DNA of 64,000 nt, taken from contig NZ_CP096184.1 of NCBI RefSeq assembly GCF_020447105.2, positions 2,356,001 through 2,420,000 on the forward strand, given 5' to 3'. This document shows, piece by piece, positions 44,935 to 53,526 of the stretch. The notes under the pieces were generated by a model. The model made no database searches, was not told the DNA's origin, and saw nothing but the letters and a program-made list of their open reading frames with translations. The stretch's first letter is position 1, and each line of letters opens with the position of its first letter. The stretch comes from Demequina sp. TMPB413. GTDB taxonomy: Bacteria > Actinomycetota > Actinomycetes > Actinomycetales > Demequinaceae. Made by a program: the position numbers and the translations under genes.

Positions 44935-45465
44935 CTACTGCGTCACAAAGTCGGTGTAATACACCGCCACCACTTCTTCGTGATACAACTCGAAGAGCTT
45001 CTCCTCGAGTTCGTGTTTGAGCTGCTCCCTGTAGTCGAGGTCAGACAATTCCTCCTGAGTGCGTCCCGAATACAGCGCGATCGCCGCGTCAAGCGCGATC
45101 GAGGCGTCGATCGGTCCGTGCGAGCCGCCAGCGTCGGCGATGAGTTGCAGCGCGAAGCCCAAACGCAAGTAGTGCCCGCCTGCCAGGTTGATGCTGATCG
45201 CCTCGACGGGCAACACCTCGCCCAGTTCGTACTCGGGCTCGGCGTTGACCTCTGCCGCTTCGTCGGCCGGGGCTGCCGCGCCCGGTCCTGCGAGGAACCA
45301 GTACGCGGCGCCAAGCGCCACGACAAGGACCGCCGCGATGATCACGCTGAGCTTCTTCTTGCCCTTGGCCGGCTTGGTCGGCTCCTCCGGTGCACCGGCT
45401 GGCGGCCCCGTGGGGCGCGCGCCGATCTTCTGTTGGGGGGACACGATGCGAGCATCCGTGCTCAT
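44935..45465 (-). CDS. fliL: Flagellar basal-body-associated protein FliL
   Basis: 176 residues: cytoplasmic Pro-rich N-terminus, one membrane helix (KLSVIIAAVLVVALGAAYWFLAG), and an extracytoplasmic domain (AISINLAGGHYLRLGFALQL, LDAAIALYSGRTQEELSDLDYREQLKHELEEKLFELYHEEVVAVYYTDFVTQ) matching FliL. FliL forms a ring around the stator. Overlaps motB (ATGA). The 100-base gap to fliM holds nothing recognisable. Confidence 0.93.
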   Translation of the reverse strand: MSTDARIVSPQQKIGARPTGPPAGAPEEPTKPAKGKKKLSVIIAAVLVVALGAAYWFLAGPGAAAPADEAAEVNAEPEYELGEVLPVEAISINLAGGHYLRLGFALQLIADAGGSHGPIDASIALDAAIALYSGRTQEELSDLDYREQLKHELEEKLFELYHEEVVAVYYTDFVTQ

Positions 45466-46394
45466 GATGATCCGCCTTCCTGGCTCATCGCCTGCGCTTG
45501 TGCTTGAGCCGCCTCGATCTCGGCATGCAGTTGGTCGGCCGTCAGCGAGCCTTCAGCCAACGATTGCGCGATTTGGGGCAGGAGCGCACGCACGGTTTCC
45601 GACGCTGACGACTGAATGACGACGTCGACGCGGCGGTTCTCCGATAGGGCCGCGTCGGTGGTTCCTTGGACGGCTGGCCTGGCATCGCCATAGCCGACGG
45701 CGGAGATCATGTTTCCTGGCACGCCGCCGGACTCGACAAATCGCCTCAGCACCTGAGTGGCCCTCGCGCTGGAAAGCTCCCAGTTGGTGGGGTAATTGCT
45801 CGATGGCAACACATTCGCGTGGCCCTCGATCGAGACTTGCCTGCTCTGGTTACGCACTGGCGCCGACATCGTGTCGACAACCCGCTGGGCCGTCGTCGTG
45901 AGTTGAGCGTCGTCGGCGGCAAAGAACACGGCAGAGCCGACCATGCCGACGATGAGGCCGCGCGAGTCGATCTTGTACTGCACAGCGGCCTCCAATCCGC
46001 TATTGCGCAGTGACTCCTCGATTTGCGCTTGGATGTCGCTCAGTTGCTCGTACTCTCGCGCCGCTGCAAGGAAGTCGATCGTCTCTTGAGAGAGCTCTAG
46101 GTTCGTGTCGGTGAGTTGCGGGTTCGCTTCGCCGTCAACACCGGTGAAGTCGGGGGCGATCTGGAAAGACTCGACCCCATTGAGGGGACCGGAAGAACCC
46201 ACGAGCATCGACGTCACGTCCTGACCAAAGCCGACGGCGAGCGACACCCGGAGTTCCTCGAACTTCTCTTTGTCCACCACGGAGATGGCATAAAGGACGA
46301 TGAACAGCGCCAGCAGCACCGTCATCATGTCGGCGTAGGAGACTGCCCACCGCTCGTGGTTCTCGTGCTCCTCTTCCTGGTGCTTTCTGGTCAT
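45462..46394 (-). CDS. motB: Flagellar motor stator protein MotB
   Basis: 310 residues. The single helix WAVSYADMMTVLLALFIVLYAISV carries the proton-conducting Asp22. An extracytoplasmic plug/linker is followed by the OmpA-like peptidoglycan-binding domain (VSIEGHANVLPSSNYPTNWELSSARATQVLRRFVESGGVPGNMISAVGYGDARP). Pairs with MotA, which it overlaps by four bases. Confidence 0.96.
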   Translation of the reverse strand: MTRKHQEEEHENHERWAVSYADMMTVLLALFIVLYAISVVDKEKFEELRVSLAVGFGQDVTSMLVGSSGPLNGVESFQIAPDFTGVDGEANPQLTDTNLELSQETIDFLAAAREYEQLSDIQAQIEESLRNSGLEAAVQYKIDSRGLIVGMVGSAVFFAADDAQLTTTAQRVVDTMSAPVRNQSRQVSIEGHANVLPSSNYPTNWELSSARATQVLRRFVESGGVPGNMISAVGYGDARPAVQGTTDAALSENRRVDVVIQSSASETVRALLPQIAQSLAEGSLTADQLHAEIEAAQAQAQAMSQEGGSS

Positions 46395-47161
46395 GCCGCC
46401 TCCTTGGCCTGCTTCGGCTGGTCGGGAACCAGCGCGCGCAGGCGTTCACCCACCACGCGCGGATTGGACCCGGCCTGAATCGATAGCAGGCCCTCCATGG
46501 CGAGTTCCATGTGGGAGCATTCGATCTCGGTGATGCGCTTGATGCGCGCCGCGATGGGCAGCCAGATGAGGTTGGCGGACAACAGGCCCCACAGGGTGGC
46601 CACGAACGCGGACGCGATCATCTCTCCGATGGTGGAGGGTTCCTCGAGGTTTCCGAGCACTTCCACGAGCGAGACCACGGTGCCGATGATGCCGATGGTG
46701 GGCGCAAAGCCGCCCATGTCGGTGAAGAGTTTGGCGATCACCTTGTCCTTCGCGCGGCGCGCGTCGATCTTGGTCTCCATCATGGCGCGCAGGTCCTCTG
46801 GATCCACGCCGTCGATGGCGGACTGCAACCCGTCCTTCAGGAAGTCGTCGTCTATGGTGCGGGTGGCGTCCTCAAGTGCGAGCAGGCCTTCGCGACGGGC
46901 CTTATCTGCCAACGACACGATGGTGTCGACCGTCGCGTTCATGTCCTTCTTCTTGTACAGCAAGAACTTGGGTAGCCCGGAGAAGCCCCTCGTGAAGTCC
47001 GCCAGAGTGGTGGTGGCCAGGCCCGCACCGAGGGTGCCGCCAATGACGAGCATCATGGGCGCGGGCAAGATCACCGACATGGGGGTCGAGCCTTCGAGGA
47101 AGATGGCCAAGACGATGGCGCCAAATGCCGCGCCGATCCCGATGATCGTTGCAAAGTCCAT
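46391..47161 (-). CDS. motA: Flagellar motor stator protein MotA
   Basis: 256 residues with four membrane helices (IIGIGAAFGAIVLAIFLEGSTP, SVILPAPMMLVIGGTLGAGLATTTL, FAPTIGIIGTVVSLVEVLGNL, AFVATLWGLLSANLIWLPIAARI) and a cytoplasmic loop carrying charged residues (KARREGLLALEDATRTIDDDFLKDGLQSAIDG) that meet FliG. Start overlaps the flbD stop. It belongs to the same operon as the export and switch genes. Confidence 0.96.
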   Translation of the reverse strand: MDFATIIGIGAAFGAIVLAIFLEGSTPMSVILPAPMMLVIGGTLGAGLATTTLADFTRGFSGLPKFLLYKKKDMNATVDTIVSLADKARREGLLALEDATRTIDDDFLKDGLQSAIDGVDPEDLRAMMETKIDARRAKDKVIAKLFTDMGGFAPTIGIIGTVVSLVEVLGNLEEPSTIGEMIASAFVATLWGLLSANLIWLPIAARIKRITEIECSHMELAMEGLLSIQAGSNPRVVGERLRALVPDQPKQAKEAA

Positions 47162-47442
47162 CAGTCAGCCTCCGGCGCCACCGCAAGCCGAGGTTGGTGA
47201 CGCAGACCGGTGACAGACGCGATTGCGGTGCCCTGGTCGACATTTGCCACGTCGATGGCCTTGGCCACCACGGCGGCCCGGTGATCTACCACCAGGCTCG
47301 CGATGTCTTCGATGTCCTCTTTGACGAGGTACTTGGTGCCGTCGACAAGAGTGACGATGGTGTCGGGCGTGGTTTCGACTCTCTCGATGAGGTCAGGGTT
47401 GACCGCAAAACGCTGGCCCGTGAGGCGCGTCAAGATAATCAC
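47161..47442 (-). CDS. flbD: FlbD-family flagellar protein
   Basis: 93 residues; the first 60 are the short FlbD domain (IILTRLTGQRFAVNPDLIERVETTPDTIVTLVDGTKYLVKEDIEDI). Members are found at the head of mot/fli operons in Gram-positive bacteria; function unknown. GTG start. First gene of the 13-gene operon, which has a FliA-type promoter and a leader with two CsrA-type motifs. Confidence 0.9.
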   Translation of the reverse strand: MIILTRLTGQRFAVNPDLIERVETTPDTIVTLVDGTKYLVKEDIEDIASLVVDHRAAVVAKAIDVANVDQGTAIASVTGLRHQPRLAVAPEAD

Positions 47443-47472
47443 GGTCGATCACCATCCCTGGTCTGAGTTCCG

Positions 47473-47490
47473 GGGCCCTTCCCTGGGCCC
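47473..47490 (-). promoter_or_regulatory. Candidate CsrA-binding hairpin in the flbD leader
   Basis: On the minus strand GGGCCC-AGGGAA-GGGCCC: a 6-bp perfect stem whose loop displays AGGGA (ANGGA). A second AGGGA (47455-47459) lies just before the GTG. The 14-base core is identical to that in the fliC leader. Confidence 0.6.
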
Positions 47491-47503
47491 TCCGTCCCCT
47501 ACT

Positions 47504-47531
47504 ACATCGGCGGGCAAGCGGAGGGTGTGAG
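47504..47531 (-). promoter_or_regulatory. FliA-type promoter of the flbD-mot-fli-flh operon
   Basis: Minus-strand CTCA (47528-47531), 16 bases, GCCGATGT (47504-47511); leader of about 55 bases containing the candidate CsrA sites. Confidence 0.75.
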
Positions 47532-47571
47532 CGAACGCTCCCATCGACTGCCGTGATGCAGATCACTCGCG

Positions 47572-47588
47572 GCCCCCCAACCTGGGGA
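47572..47588. promoter_or_regulatory. GCCCCCA-type palindrome upstream of the flbD promoter
   Basis: Core CCCCA-ACC-TGGGG (47575-47587) within GCCCCCCAACCTGGGGA. Its centre is 50 bases upstream of the -35 box, nearly the same distance as the perfect version before the flgN promoter (54 bases). Confidence 0.5.
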
Positions 47589-47597
47589 TGCGTGACC

Positions 47598-47758
47598 GGA
47601 GGGCGCGTCGGAGGGCGCGTCGCGCCACCACCACATATCCACGCGCACCCAGGCGCGTGAACGGGGCCGCCGCGGCGACGGGCCGGATAGTGGTGCTCGC
47701 GCGACGCGGGCCGCAGTGACGGGCCGGATAGTGGTGCTCCCGCGACGCGAGGCGCAGT
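47598..47758. repeat. Tandem repeats between flbD and flgE
   Basis: A perfect 12-bp tandem (GGAGGGCGCGTC, 47598-47609 and 47610-47621) and a 41-bp tandem (47677-47717 and 47718-47758, 38 of 41 identical) whose core is GGATAGTGGTGCTC. A weaker reverse-sense relative occurs at about 47625-47645. No gene is supported in the 519-base gap 47443-47961; it otherwise holds the flbD promoter and the flgE terminator. Confidence 0.8.
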
Positions 47759-47806
47759 GGCGGGCGGGACGGGCGTGCGACGGCCAGCGGGGGGCCGGAG
47801 AAGACA

Positions 47807-47841
47807 CGAACGGCCGGACTCGTGTGGAGTCCGGCCGTTCG
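47807..47841 (-). terminator. Terminator of the flgB-flgE operon
   Basis: A perfect 15-bp stem (47807-47821 with 47827-47841) and five-base loop, about 120 bases after the flgE stop; followed on the minus strand by TGTCTTCTCC. Confidence 0.85.
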
Positions 47842-47961
47842 ATGGTGCAAGCCACAGCGGGGCGCCCGATGCCGTCCGAACGCGGGGCCCGACGCGCCCA
47901 ACGGCCTTGTGGACCGTTGCCCGGGGCGCGCCCGCGTCAGGACGGCAAGCCGCCGCTATGC

Positions 47962-49173
47962 CTAGCGCTTGAGGTTGACGAGTTCCTGGAGGACCTCGTC
48001 GGAGGTGGTGATCACGCGCGAGTTCGCCTGGAATCCGCGTTGAGCCACGATCAGGTTGGTGAACTCGGCAGAGAGGTCAACGTTGGACATCTCAAGCGAG
48101 CCGCCAGAGAGCATGCCGCGCCCGCCAGATCCCGCAGCGCCCACTTGCGCGTCGCCGGAGTTGACGGTGGGCCTGTATAACGACGAGCCCGACTTCTCGA
48201 GGCCCGACGGGTTGCCGAAGTTGCCGAGCGCAACGCGGCCGATGGCCTGCTTGAGTCCGTTCGAGAACGATCCGAGCAACGTGCCGTCCGAGTTGATCGC
48301 GAAGGACTGCAGTCCACCCGCAGCGCGCCCATCCTGGCTCGCCGCTGCGATGGTTTCCAGACCGGAGAAGCCGGTGAGGGTTGCCATGTCGATCGTGATG
48401 GCCTGGGTGCCGACGGCGGCGTCCGCAGGGAGTGGATTGAAGGTCAGCGTGTTGAGCGTGCCGTCGGTGTTGAACGTGACGGTGCCGGTCTGGGTTGACG
48501 TGGTTCCCGCCACGGCACCGGCGATGGTCCACTCGCCGGGGTTGGCGGTACGCGTGAATGCCATGTTGAGCGTGTGCGGCGCACCCGAGCCGTCGAACAC
48601 GTCTACTTGGCGATTCAGCGTGGTGCCCACAGCGGCGTCGTAGGGCAGGTTGCCCTCGAAGACGCTCCCCTGCGTGGCCTCGGCACCCATCAGCGTCGAC
48701 ACCGGCAACCGCAGCGTGGTCAGCGGCGAGTTGAGGTTGATGTTGCCGGCCCCGTCCGCTGCCCACCCTTGAACGAGCCCTCCGTCTGGAGTGACCAACT
48801 GACCAAGCGCGTCGAAGGAGAAGGCGCCCGCACGTGAGTACAGCTGCTCCCCGCCCTTGTTGACCACAAAGAAGCCGTCACCGGAGATCATCATGTCCGT
48901 CTGGCGGTTGGTGAGCTGCGATGCGCCTTGCTGGAAGTTGGTGGTGACGCCCGCGACCTTGACGCCGAGGCCGACCTGGGCGGGGTTGGTACCGCCGACG
49001 CCTGGCTGTGCGGCACCGGCGTTGTTGATCACTTGGGACAGGGTGTCCTGGAACTGAACCTGCGAAGACTTGAAGCCCGCCGTGTTGACGTTGGCGATGT
49101 TGTTGCCCGTGACGTCAAGCATCGTCTGGTGGGCGCGCAGTCCGGAGATTCCGGAGAACAGAGAACGGAGCAT
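47962..49173 (-). CDS. flgE: Flagellar hook protein FlgE
   Basis: 403 residues. The N-terminal rod-type helix MLRSLFSGISGLRAHQTMLDVTGNNIANVNTAGFKSSQVQFQDTL and the C-terminal helix GGSLEMSNVDLSAEFTNLIVAQRGFQANSRVITTSDEVLQELVNLKR pack in the hook core. A hook domain 1 (FFVVNKGGEQLYSRAGAFSFDALGQLVTPDG) lies between. Last gene of the basal-body operon; 28 bases after flgD. Confidence 0.96.
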   Translation of the reverse strand: MLRSLFSGISGLRAHQTMLDVTGNNIANVNTAGFKSSQVQFQDTLSQVINNAGAAQPGVGGTNPAQVGLGVKVAGVTTNFQQGASQLTNRQTDMMISGDGFFVVNKGGEQLYSRAGAFSFDALGQLVTPDGGLVQGWAADGAGNINLNSPLTTLRLPVSTLMGAEATQGSVFEGNLPYDAAVGTTLNRQVDVFDGSGAPHTLNMAFTRTANPGEWTIAGAVAGTTSTQTGTVTFNTDGTLNTLTFNPLPADAAVGTQAITIDMATLTGFSGLETIAAASQDGRAAGGLQSFAINSDGTLLGSFSNGLKQAIGRVALGNFGNPSGLEKSGSSLYRPTVNSGDAQVGAAGSGGRGMLSGGSLEMSNVDLSAEFTNLIVAQRGFQANSRVITTSDEVLQELVNLKR

Positions 49174-49201
49174 GATGGATTTCCTTTGCTAATCCGGACG
49201 G

Positions 49202-49618
49202 TCAGGCGCCGGCTGGGTTGATGGACAGGATGCGTTCGAGGCTCACGGTGGCGTCTCCCACCGTGAGGGAAGGCACCGCGTCCGCAAACGAGGCGCCGGT
49301 CGCGGAACCAGTGATGACGGTTCCGTCGGCGTCGGTAAAGCTCACTTCGCGACCAACCATGCCCATCGCAGCCATGCGCATGGTCAGCGCAAACTGCTCT
49401 TGAGACGTGTTGGTGATGCCCGTGAGTTGTTCGAGGGATGCCAGCTGCGTCTGCTGCGACATCATTTCGTTCGTGTCCATGGGGGAACTGGGGTCTTGAT
49501 TGCGCAGTTGCGCGACCAACAGCGCCATGAACACTTCAGAATCAAGGGTCTGCTTTGGCGGCGTAGTGGGTGCGGTGCCGGTGTTAATGCCGGCGGCCGA
49601 GACGGGTGCGACACTCAT
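49202..49618 (-). CDS. flgD: Flagellar hook assembly protein FlgD
   Basis: 138 residues, the short form containing only the assembly domain: LDSEVFMALLVAQLRNQDPSSPMDTNEMMSQQTQLASLEQLTGI, then VGREVSFTDADGTVITGSATGASF. The hook cap scaffolds FlgE polymerisation; longer homologues carry extra FnIII and tudor-like domains absent here. Confidence 0.94.
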   Translation of the reverse strand: MSVAPVSAAGINTGTAPTTPPKQTLDSEVFMALLVAQLRNQDPSSPMDTNEMMSQQTQLASLEQLTGITNTSQEQFALTMRMAAMGMVGREVSFTDADGTVITGSATGASFADAVPSLTVGDATVSLERILSINPAGA

Positions 49619-49626
49619 GGTGACTC

Positions 49627-51072
49627 CTAGAGATCCAGGTCAAGGCCGCCACGACTGGCAGCGCGATGGGGGTTGATGGTCATGGGCGTTGATGCTGCGG
49701 CGGGAGTGGTTCCTGTTCCTCGCGCAGATTGCCCGCCTTGCTGCTGGCCGAAGCCCTCACGGTCAGATCTCATCGACTGGTCTTTCGCGTCTCCCGAGGA
49801 GCCACTGCCGACGTCGAGTCGAGGGTCGAGGCCCACGCCCACGAGGTCGCGGCGCAAGTCCGGCAATGCGGCCCTGAGAGCGGCCCGAGCCTGCTCCGAC
49901 GCCCCGAAGAGCTCAAGGTGAACGCCGTCAGCGCCGATGTGCGCCACCACCTTCACGGGGCCGAAACCCTCAGGATTCACCGTGAGCGTCAGCACGTGCT
50001 CACCCTGCGGTAGTGCCCGCAAGGATGTGAGTTGGCCGGACAGTTGGGAGGCCAGTTGGGGAGGCACGACGGGGGCGGTTGGCGCAACGGCTGGCGCGGT
50101 CGCCGACGCTTGAGCGGGCGTTGCTGGGGCCGTGGCGGCGACGACGTTGGCGCCGTCGACGTTCACAGCGGGCTTGGCGACGGGGTCAGCGGCAGCGACC
50201 GGCTTGAGTTCTGCCGGCACCGCCACGGCACCCGCGTTAGCTCCAGCGCTCGCTGGCGCGGAGGCCACGGCAGTCGCGGTAGGGGTTGGCGTGCTGGCGG
50301 CGCGTCCTGGTTCGCTCGCTGGCCCGCCGACGCTCTGTTCGGTGGCGATGCCAAGGGGCAATTCCGACGCGGCCTGCGCCGCCGACGCCGAATCGGTTGT
50401 CGCCGAAGCGGCGTTCGTCGATGCGGCGTTCGTCGATGCGGCCGTCGCCATCGGCGCCGCAGTAGGCACAGCCGGCGTCTCCTTCAAGGTGGCGCCCGTT
50501 GTCGACACGATCACGACGGACGACGCGGCGGCCGGTTCCTGGGGAGTCGTGCCAGGCACGGCAGCCGCCTCGTCCACCGACTCGCCGCCCGGCGCGCCTT
50601 CAACCAAGTCCGGAATGTCTGCCCCAGCGTCGGCCGTTGCTGCTGTCGCGGCTTCTGCCAACTGCTCCAACGTCGCACCGGCCGTCGCCGCAGCGTCGGC
50701 CGTCACTGCGCTGTCATCAACCGGCGGCAAGCCAGCCGTTGCCGCCGCAGCCTGGGACTCGGTGCCCGAATCCCGAGTCCCAGGTGCGGACGCTTGTGGA
50801 GAGGCGACGCCGTCGTGGTGCGGCGCCGCGGAAGACTTACCTTGGCTGCGTTGCGCCTTGGCGTGGTGAGCGTGTGCAGCGTCGTCGCGAGCGTCGGCAC
50901 GGCGCTCCTGCGCGCGGCGAGTCTTCGCAGACTGGTCGCGATCCGTTGCCTGAGCGCGCGCCGCGGCGGCGAACTCGTCGGCGAAACGATCTCCGCCCTG
51001 GCGGGAGGCTGGCTTCGCCGGAGCCGACGGTGCGGGCGCTGGCGCGAGCGATGCGGTGGCGACTGCGGTCAC
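49627..51072 (-). CDS. fliK: Flagellar hook-length control protein FliK
   Basis: 481 residues. The first 340 are low-complexity Ala/Thr/Pro-rich, as expected for a secreted ruler. The C-terminal domain has LTSLRALPQGEHVLTLTVNPEGFGPVKVVAHIGADGVHLELFGASEQARAALRAALPDLRRDLVGVGL, the conserved LxPExLGxVxV-like block that flips the FlhB switch. Identity rests on that block and on the gene order fliJ-fliK-flgD. Overlaps fliJ (ATGA). Confidence 0.92.
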   Translation of the reverse strand: MTAVATASLAPAPAPSAPAKPASRQGGDRFADEFAAAARAQATDRDQSAKTRRAQERRADARDDAAHAHHAKAQRSQGKSSAAPHHDGVASPQASAPGTRDSGTESQAAAATAGLPPVDDSAVTADAAATAGATLEQLAEAATAATADAGADIPDLVEGAPGGESVDEAAAVPGTTPQEPAAASSVVIVSTTGATLKETPAVPTAAPMATAASTNAASTNAASATTDSASAAQAASELPLGIATEQSVGGPASEPGRAASTPTPTATAVASAPASAGANAGAVAVPAELKPVAAADPVAKPAVNVDGANVVAATAPATPAQASATAPAVAPTAPVVPPQLASQLSGQLTSLRALPQGEHVLTLTVNPEGFGPVKVVAHIGADGVHLELFGASEQARAALRAALPDLRRDLVGVGLDPRLDVGSGSSGDAKDQSMRSDREGFGQQQGGQSARGTGTTPAAASTPMTINPHRAASRGGLDLDL

Positions 51073-51539
51073 TGGGTCACCTCCGCGGCCCTACGCAGGG
51101 ACGACTCGTCGAGCACGATTTGCTCCTCGCGGAGATCAGCGGCCTCGACCTCCCTGAGGTGCTTCACCTTGAGCTTGCTGATCATCGCGGCACGCATGCG
51201 CGCCTCGCTCCACTCGCCGGTGGCGGCATCGGCAGCCTCTGACGCGATGTAGACCGCGTGGTTGTACTCGCCCAGCAGCGCGGTGGCCGATGCCCGTGCC
51301 GCGACGATGGCGCGCCACGTGGGCGTGCTGACCGCCACCTCGTGTGCGCGTCGCTCCTCGTACATGTCGGCAGGGGCGTCAGCGGGAAAGCTCTGGTTCG
51401 CGAGGCTTTGCTCAGCGACCGCCCGCGCCACTTGCGCATCGAGTCGCGCCTTGTTGGCTCTGGCCAGATCGGCCGCGGCCCGCTCCTCTTGGAGTTCGCG
51501 CACTCTCATGAGTCCGCTGAGGGCAAAGTTCCTGTTCAC
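51069..51539 (-). CDS. fliJ: Flagellar export coiled-coil protein FliJ
   Basis: 156 residues, almost entirely alpha-helical coiled coil (LSGLMRVRELQEERAAADLARANKARLDAQVARAVAEQSL... KLKVKHLREVEAADLREEQIVLDESS). FliJ is the stalk of the export ATPase. The GTG at 51539 overlaps the fliI stop (GTGA). Identity rests on helical pattern, length and position. Confidence 0.85.
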   Translation of the reverse strand: MNRNFALSGLMRVRELQEERAAADLARANKARLDAQVARAVAEQSLANQSFPADAPADMYEERRAHEVAVSTPTWRAIVAARASATALLGEYNHAVYIASEAADAATGEWSEARMRAAMISKLKVKHLREVEAADLREEQIVLDESSLRRAAEVTQ

Positions 51540-52909
51540 TGTTCCGCTCCCATCTGCGCCACCAATGCACGCAATTGCGTCCATGAGTCGGTGGGTTCCG
51601 CCACAAGGTCGAGGCTCTGTCTCAAGAAAGAATCGATGTGCTGCGAGTGCGCCACGGCAGCGTCCACGAGCGGGTTCGAGCCGGCGGCGTAAGCGCCGAC
51701 GTCGAGCAAATCCTGGGCGCGGCGCCTCGCAGCGAGAATCTGTCGCAACCTGAGCGCGAGCGACTGCTGCTCCGCGGTCGTGACCCTGTTGGCCACGCGG
51801 GAGACGGAGGCGAGCACATCGACGGAAGGGAAGTGACCGGCGACGGCGAGTTCGCGGGTGAGCACCACGTGGCCGTCAAGAATGGACCTGGCGGCGTCGG
51901 CGATGGGCTCGTTGTGGTCGTCGCCGTCCACCAGCACGGTGTAGATCCCGGTGACGGAACCTTGGGCGGCGGTGCCGGCCCGCTCGAGCAACTGGGCAAG
52001 CACGGAGAAGGTCGACGGCGGGTAGCCGCGCGTCGCGGGGGGCTCCCCCACGGACAGCCCGATTTCGCGCTGCGCCATTGCCACGCGGGTGAGCGAGTCC
52101 ATCATGAGCACCGCGTGCCGGCCCTCGGCGCGCAGCTGCTCGGCGATGCGGGTGGCCACGAAGGCGGCGCGCAGACGCACCATAGGCGGCTCATCCGAGG
52201 TTGCCACAATCACGACGGAGCGCGCGAGGCCCTCTTCGCCAAGGTCGTCCTCGATGAACTCGCGCACCTCACGGCCGCGCTCGCCCACCAGTGCGATGAC
52301 GGAGACTTCGGCGTCGGTGCCGCGGGCCACCATCGACAAGAGCGACGACTTGCCGACGCCGGAGCCGGCGAATAGGCCGATGCGCTGGCCACGGCCAACG
52401 GTCACGAGGGTGTCGAGCGCGCGTACGCCCAGACCCAGCGGGGTGTCCACCCTGGTGCGCTGCAACGCGGAAGGCGCGCTGCCCGTGATGGACTCGCGGC
52501 GCGCGTGTGGGCCGTTCATGACGGGACCCTTGCCGTCGATCGGCCGTCCCAGTCCATCGAGCACGCGTCCCAAGAGTTGCGGCCCGGTGGGCGTGGTGAG
52601 CGGGCTGCCAGTGGCCCTGGCCTGCATTCCGACGCGCAGGCCGTGCACGGAGCCCAAGGGCATGCAGCGCAAGGCGTGCGGGGTGATGGCGACCACCTCG
52701 GCGACCGTCGGCTCGTCGCGCTCCGACTCGATGGACACCAGGTCGCCCACCGCGCCGGAGATGCCTGTCACGTCGATCGACAGCCCCACAATCTGCGACA
52801 CGGCGCCCACCCGCTCAGGTGCGGCGGCCGCGAGCGCGCGGCGCAGCACCGGATCGGCCTCAAGCGAGGCCGCGGTGGGATACCCGTCGAACAGGGTGGG
52901 GATGCTCAT
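51536..52909 (-). CDS. fliI: Flagellum-specific export ATPase FliI
   Basis: 457 residues, F1-beta-like hexameric ATPase. Walker A is AGSGVGKS (181-188), Walker B region HAVLMMDSLTRVAMAQREIGLSVGEPPATRGYPPSTFS, and the FliI-type VLVDGDDHNEPIADAARSILDGHVVLTRELA. Energises unfolding and export of flagellar subunits with FliH and FliJ. Overlaps fliH by four bases. Confidence 0.97.
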   Translation of the reverse strand: MSIPTLFDGYPTAASLEADPVLRRALAAAAPERVGAVSQIVGLSIDVTGISGAVGDLVSIESERDEPTVAEVVAITPHALRCMPLGSVHGLRVGMQARATGSPLTTPTGPQLLGRVLDGLGRPIDGKGPVMNGPHARRESITGSAPSALQRTRVDTPLGLGVRALDTLVTVGRGQRIGLFAGSGVGKSSLLSMVARGTDAEVSVIALVGERGREVREFIEDDLGEEGLARSVVIVATSDEPPMVRLRAAFVATRIAEQLRAEGRHAVLMMDSLTRVAMAQREIGLSVGEPPATRGYPPSTFSVLAQLLERAGTAAQGSVTGIYTVLVDGDDHNEPIADAARSILDGHVVLTRELAVAGHFPSVDVLASVSRVANRVTTAEQQSLALRLRQILAARRRAQDLLDVGAYAAGSNPLVDAAVAHSQHIDSFLRQSLDLVAEPTDSWTQLRALVAQMGAEQ

Positions 52910-53526
52910 GCGCTGTCACCCAGCAAAACCTCGCGGGCGCGAGCGAGCGCGGTGGAGATCCTCGCGTCGAGCGCGCCGTTCTCGTGTTCGGTGATGGCGT
53001 CACCGGGCTCGAGCCGCGAGTCGGGCACCAGCGTGAGGCCTGCAGGCACGTCGGCCTGGCCTGACTCGATGAGCAGGTTCACGTGGAGCAGATCCTGAGG
53101 GTGCAGGCGCAGCACGGTGGGAGAGGCCTCGACGGGCAGGTCGAGCGCCCTGGTGAGGAGGGTGCGAGCCGATCCGGCCCCTGGCTCGACCTCGCGTTGG
53201 AGGACGGCACTTGCGAGGTCAAGCGCTGCCGCGTAGACCGAGCGCCGTGCGTCGTCAAGCACTGGAACGGCGCGGGAGTGCCACTGCTCGATGGCCTCAC
53301 CGAGTGCGGCGACGGCCCGCGCAGTGGCGGCGTCACGCGCGGCCTCCCTGGCCGCGTGCTCTTGCGCCATACGTTCCCTATCGGCCTTGGCGGCGTCGGC
53401 CGCGGCGCGCGCTCCTGCGGCCCAGCCGGCCGCGAAGCCTGCGGCGCGCGTGGGGTTGTCCGTGTCGCTGCGGTGGGGCGTGATCGCGGCCGGCTTGAAG
53501 GTCGACACGCTCGGCTCAGTTGACAT
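52906..53526 (-). CDS. fliH: Flagellar assembly protein FliH
   Basis: 206 residues: basic N-terminus, a long Ala-rich helix with GxxxG-like spacing (AAGFAAGWAAGARAAADAAKADRERMAQEHAAREAARDAATARAV), and a C-terminal domain (TVLRLHPQDLLHVNLLIESGQADVPAGLTLVPDSRLEPGDAITEHENGALDARISTALARAREVLLG) like FliH/V-ATPase E subunits. It is the peripheral stalk of FliI. Overlaps fliG by 11 bases. Confidence 0.92.
   Translation of the reverse strand: MSTEPSVSTFKPAAITPHRSDTDNPTRAAGFAAGWAAGARAAADAAKADRERMAQEHAAREAARDAATARAVAALGEAIEQWHSRAVPVLDDARRSVYAAALDLASAVLQREVEPGAGSARTLLTRALDLPVEASPTVLRLHPQDLLHVNLLIESGQADVPAGLTLVPDSRLEPGDAITEHENGALDARISTALARAREVLLGDSA

Noticed and set aside
47443..47961. Small genes in the flbD-flgE gap
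   Set aside because: Open frames there are repeat-driven and Arg-rich with no ribosome-binding sites; promoter, terminator and repeats explain the sequence.
50032..51252. 406-codon plus-strand frame over fliK
   Set aside because: Gly/Arg-rich shadow of the low-complexity fliK; no coding signs.
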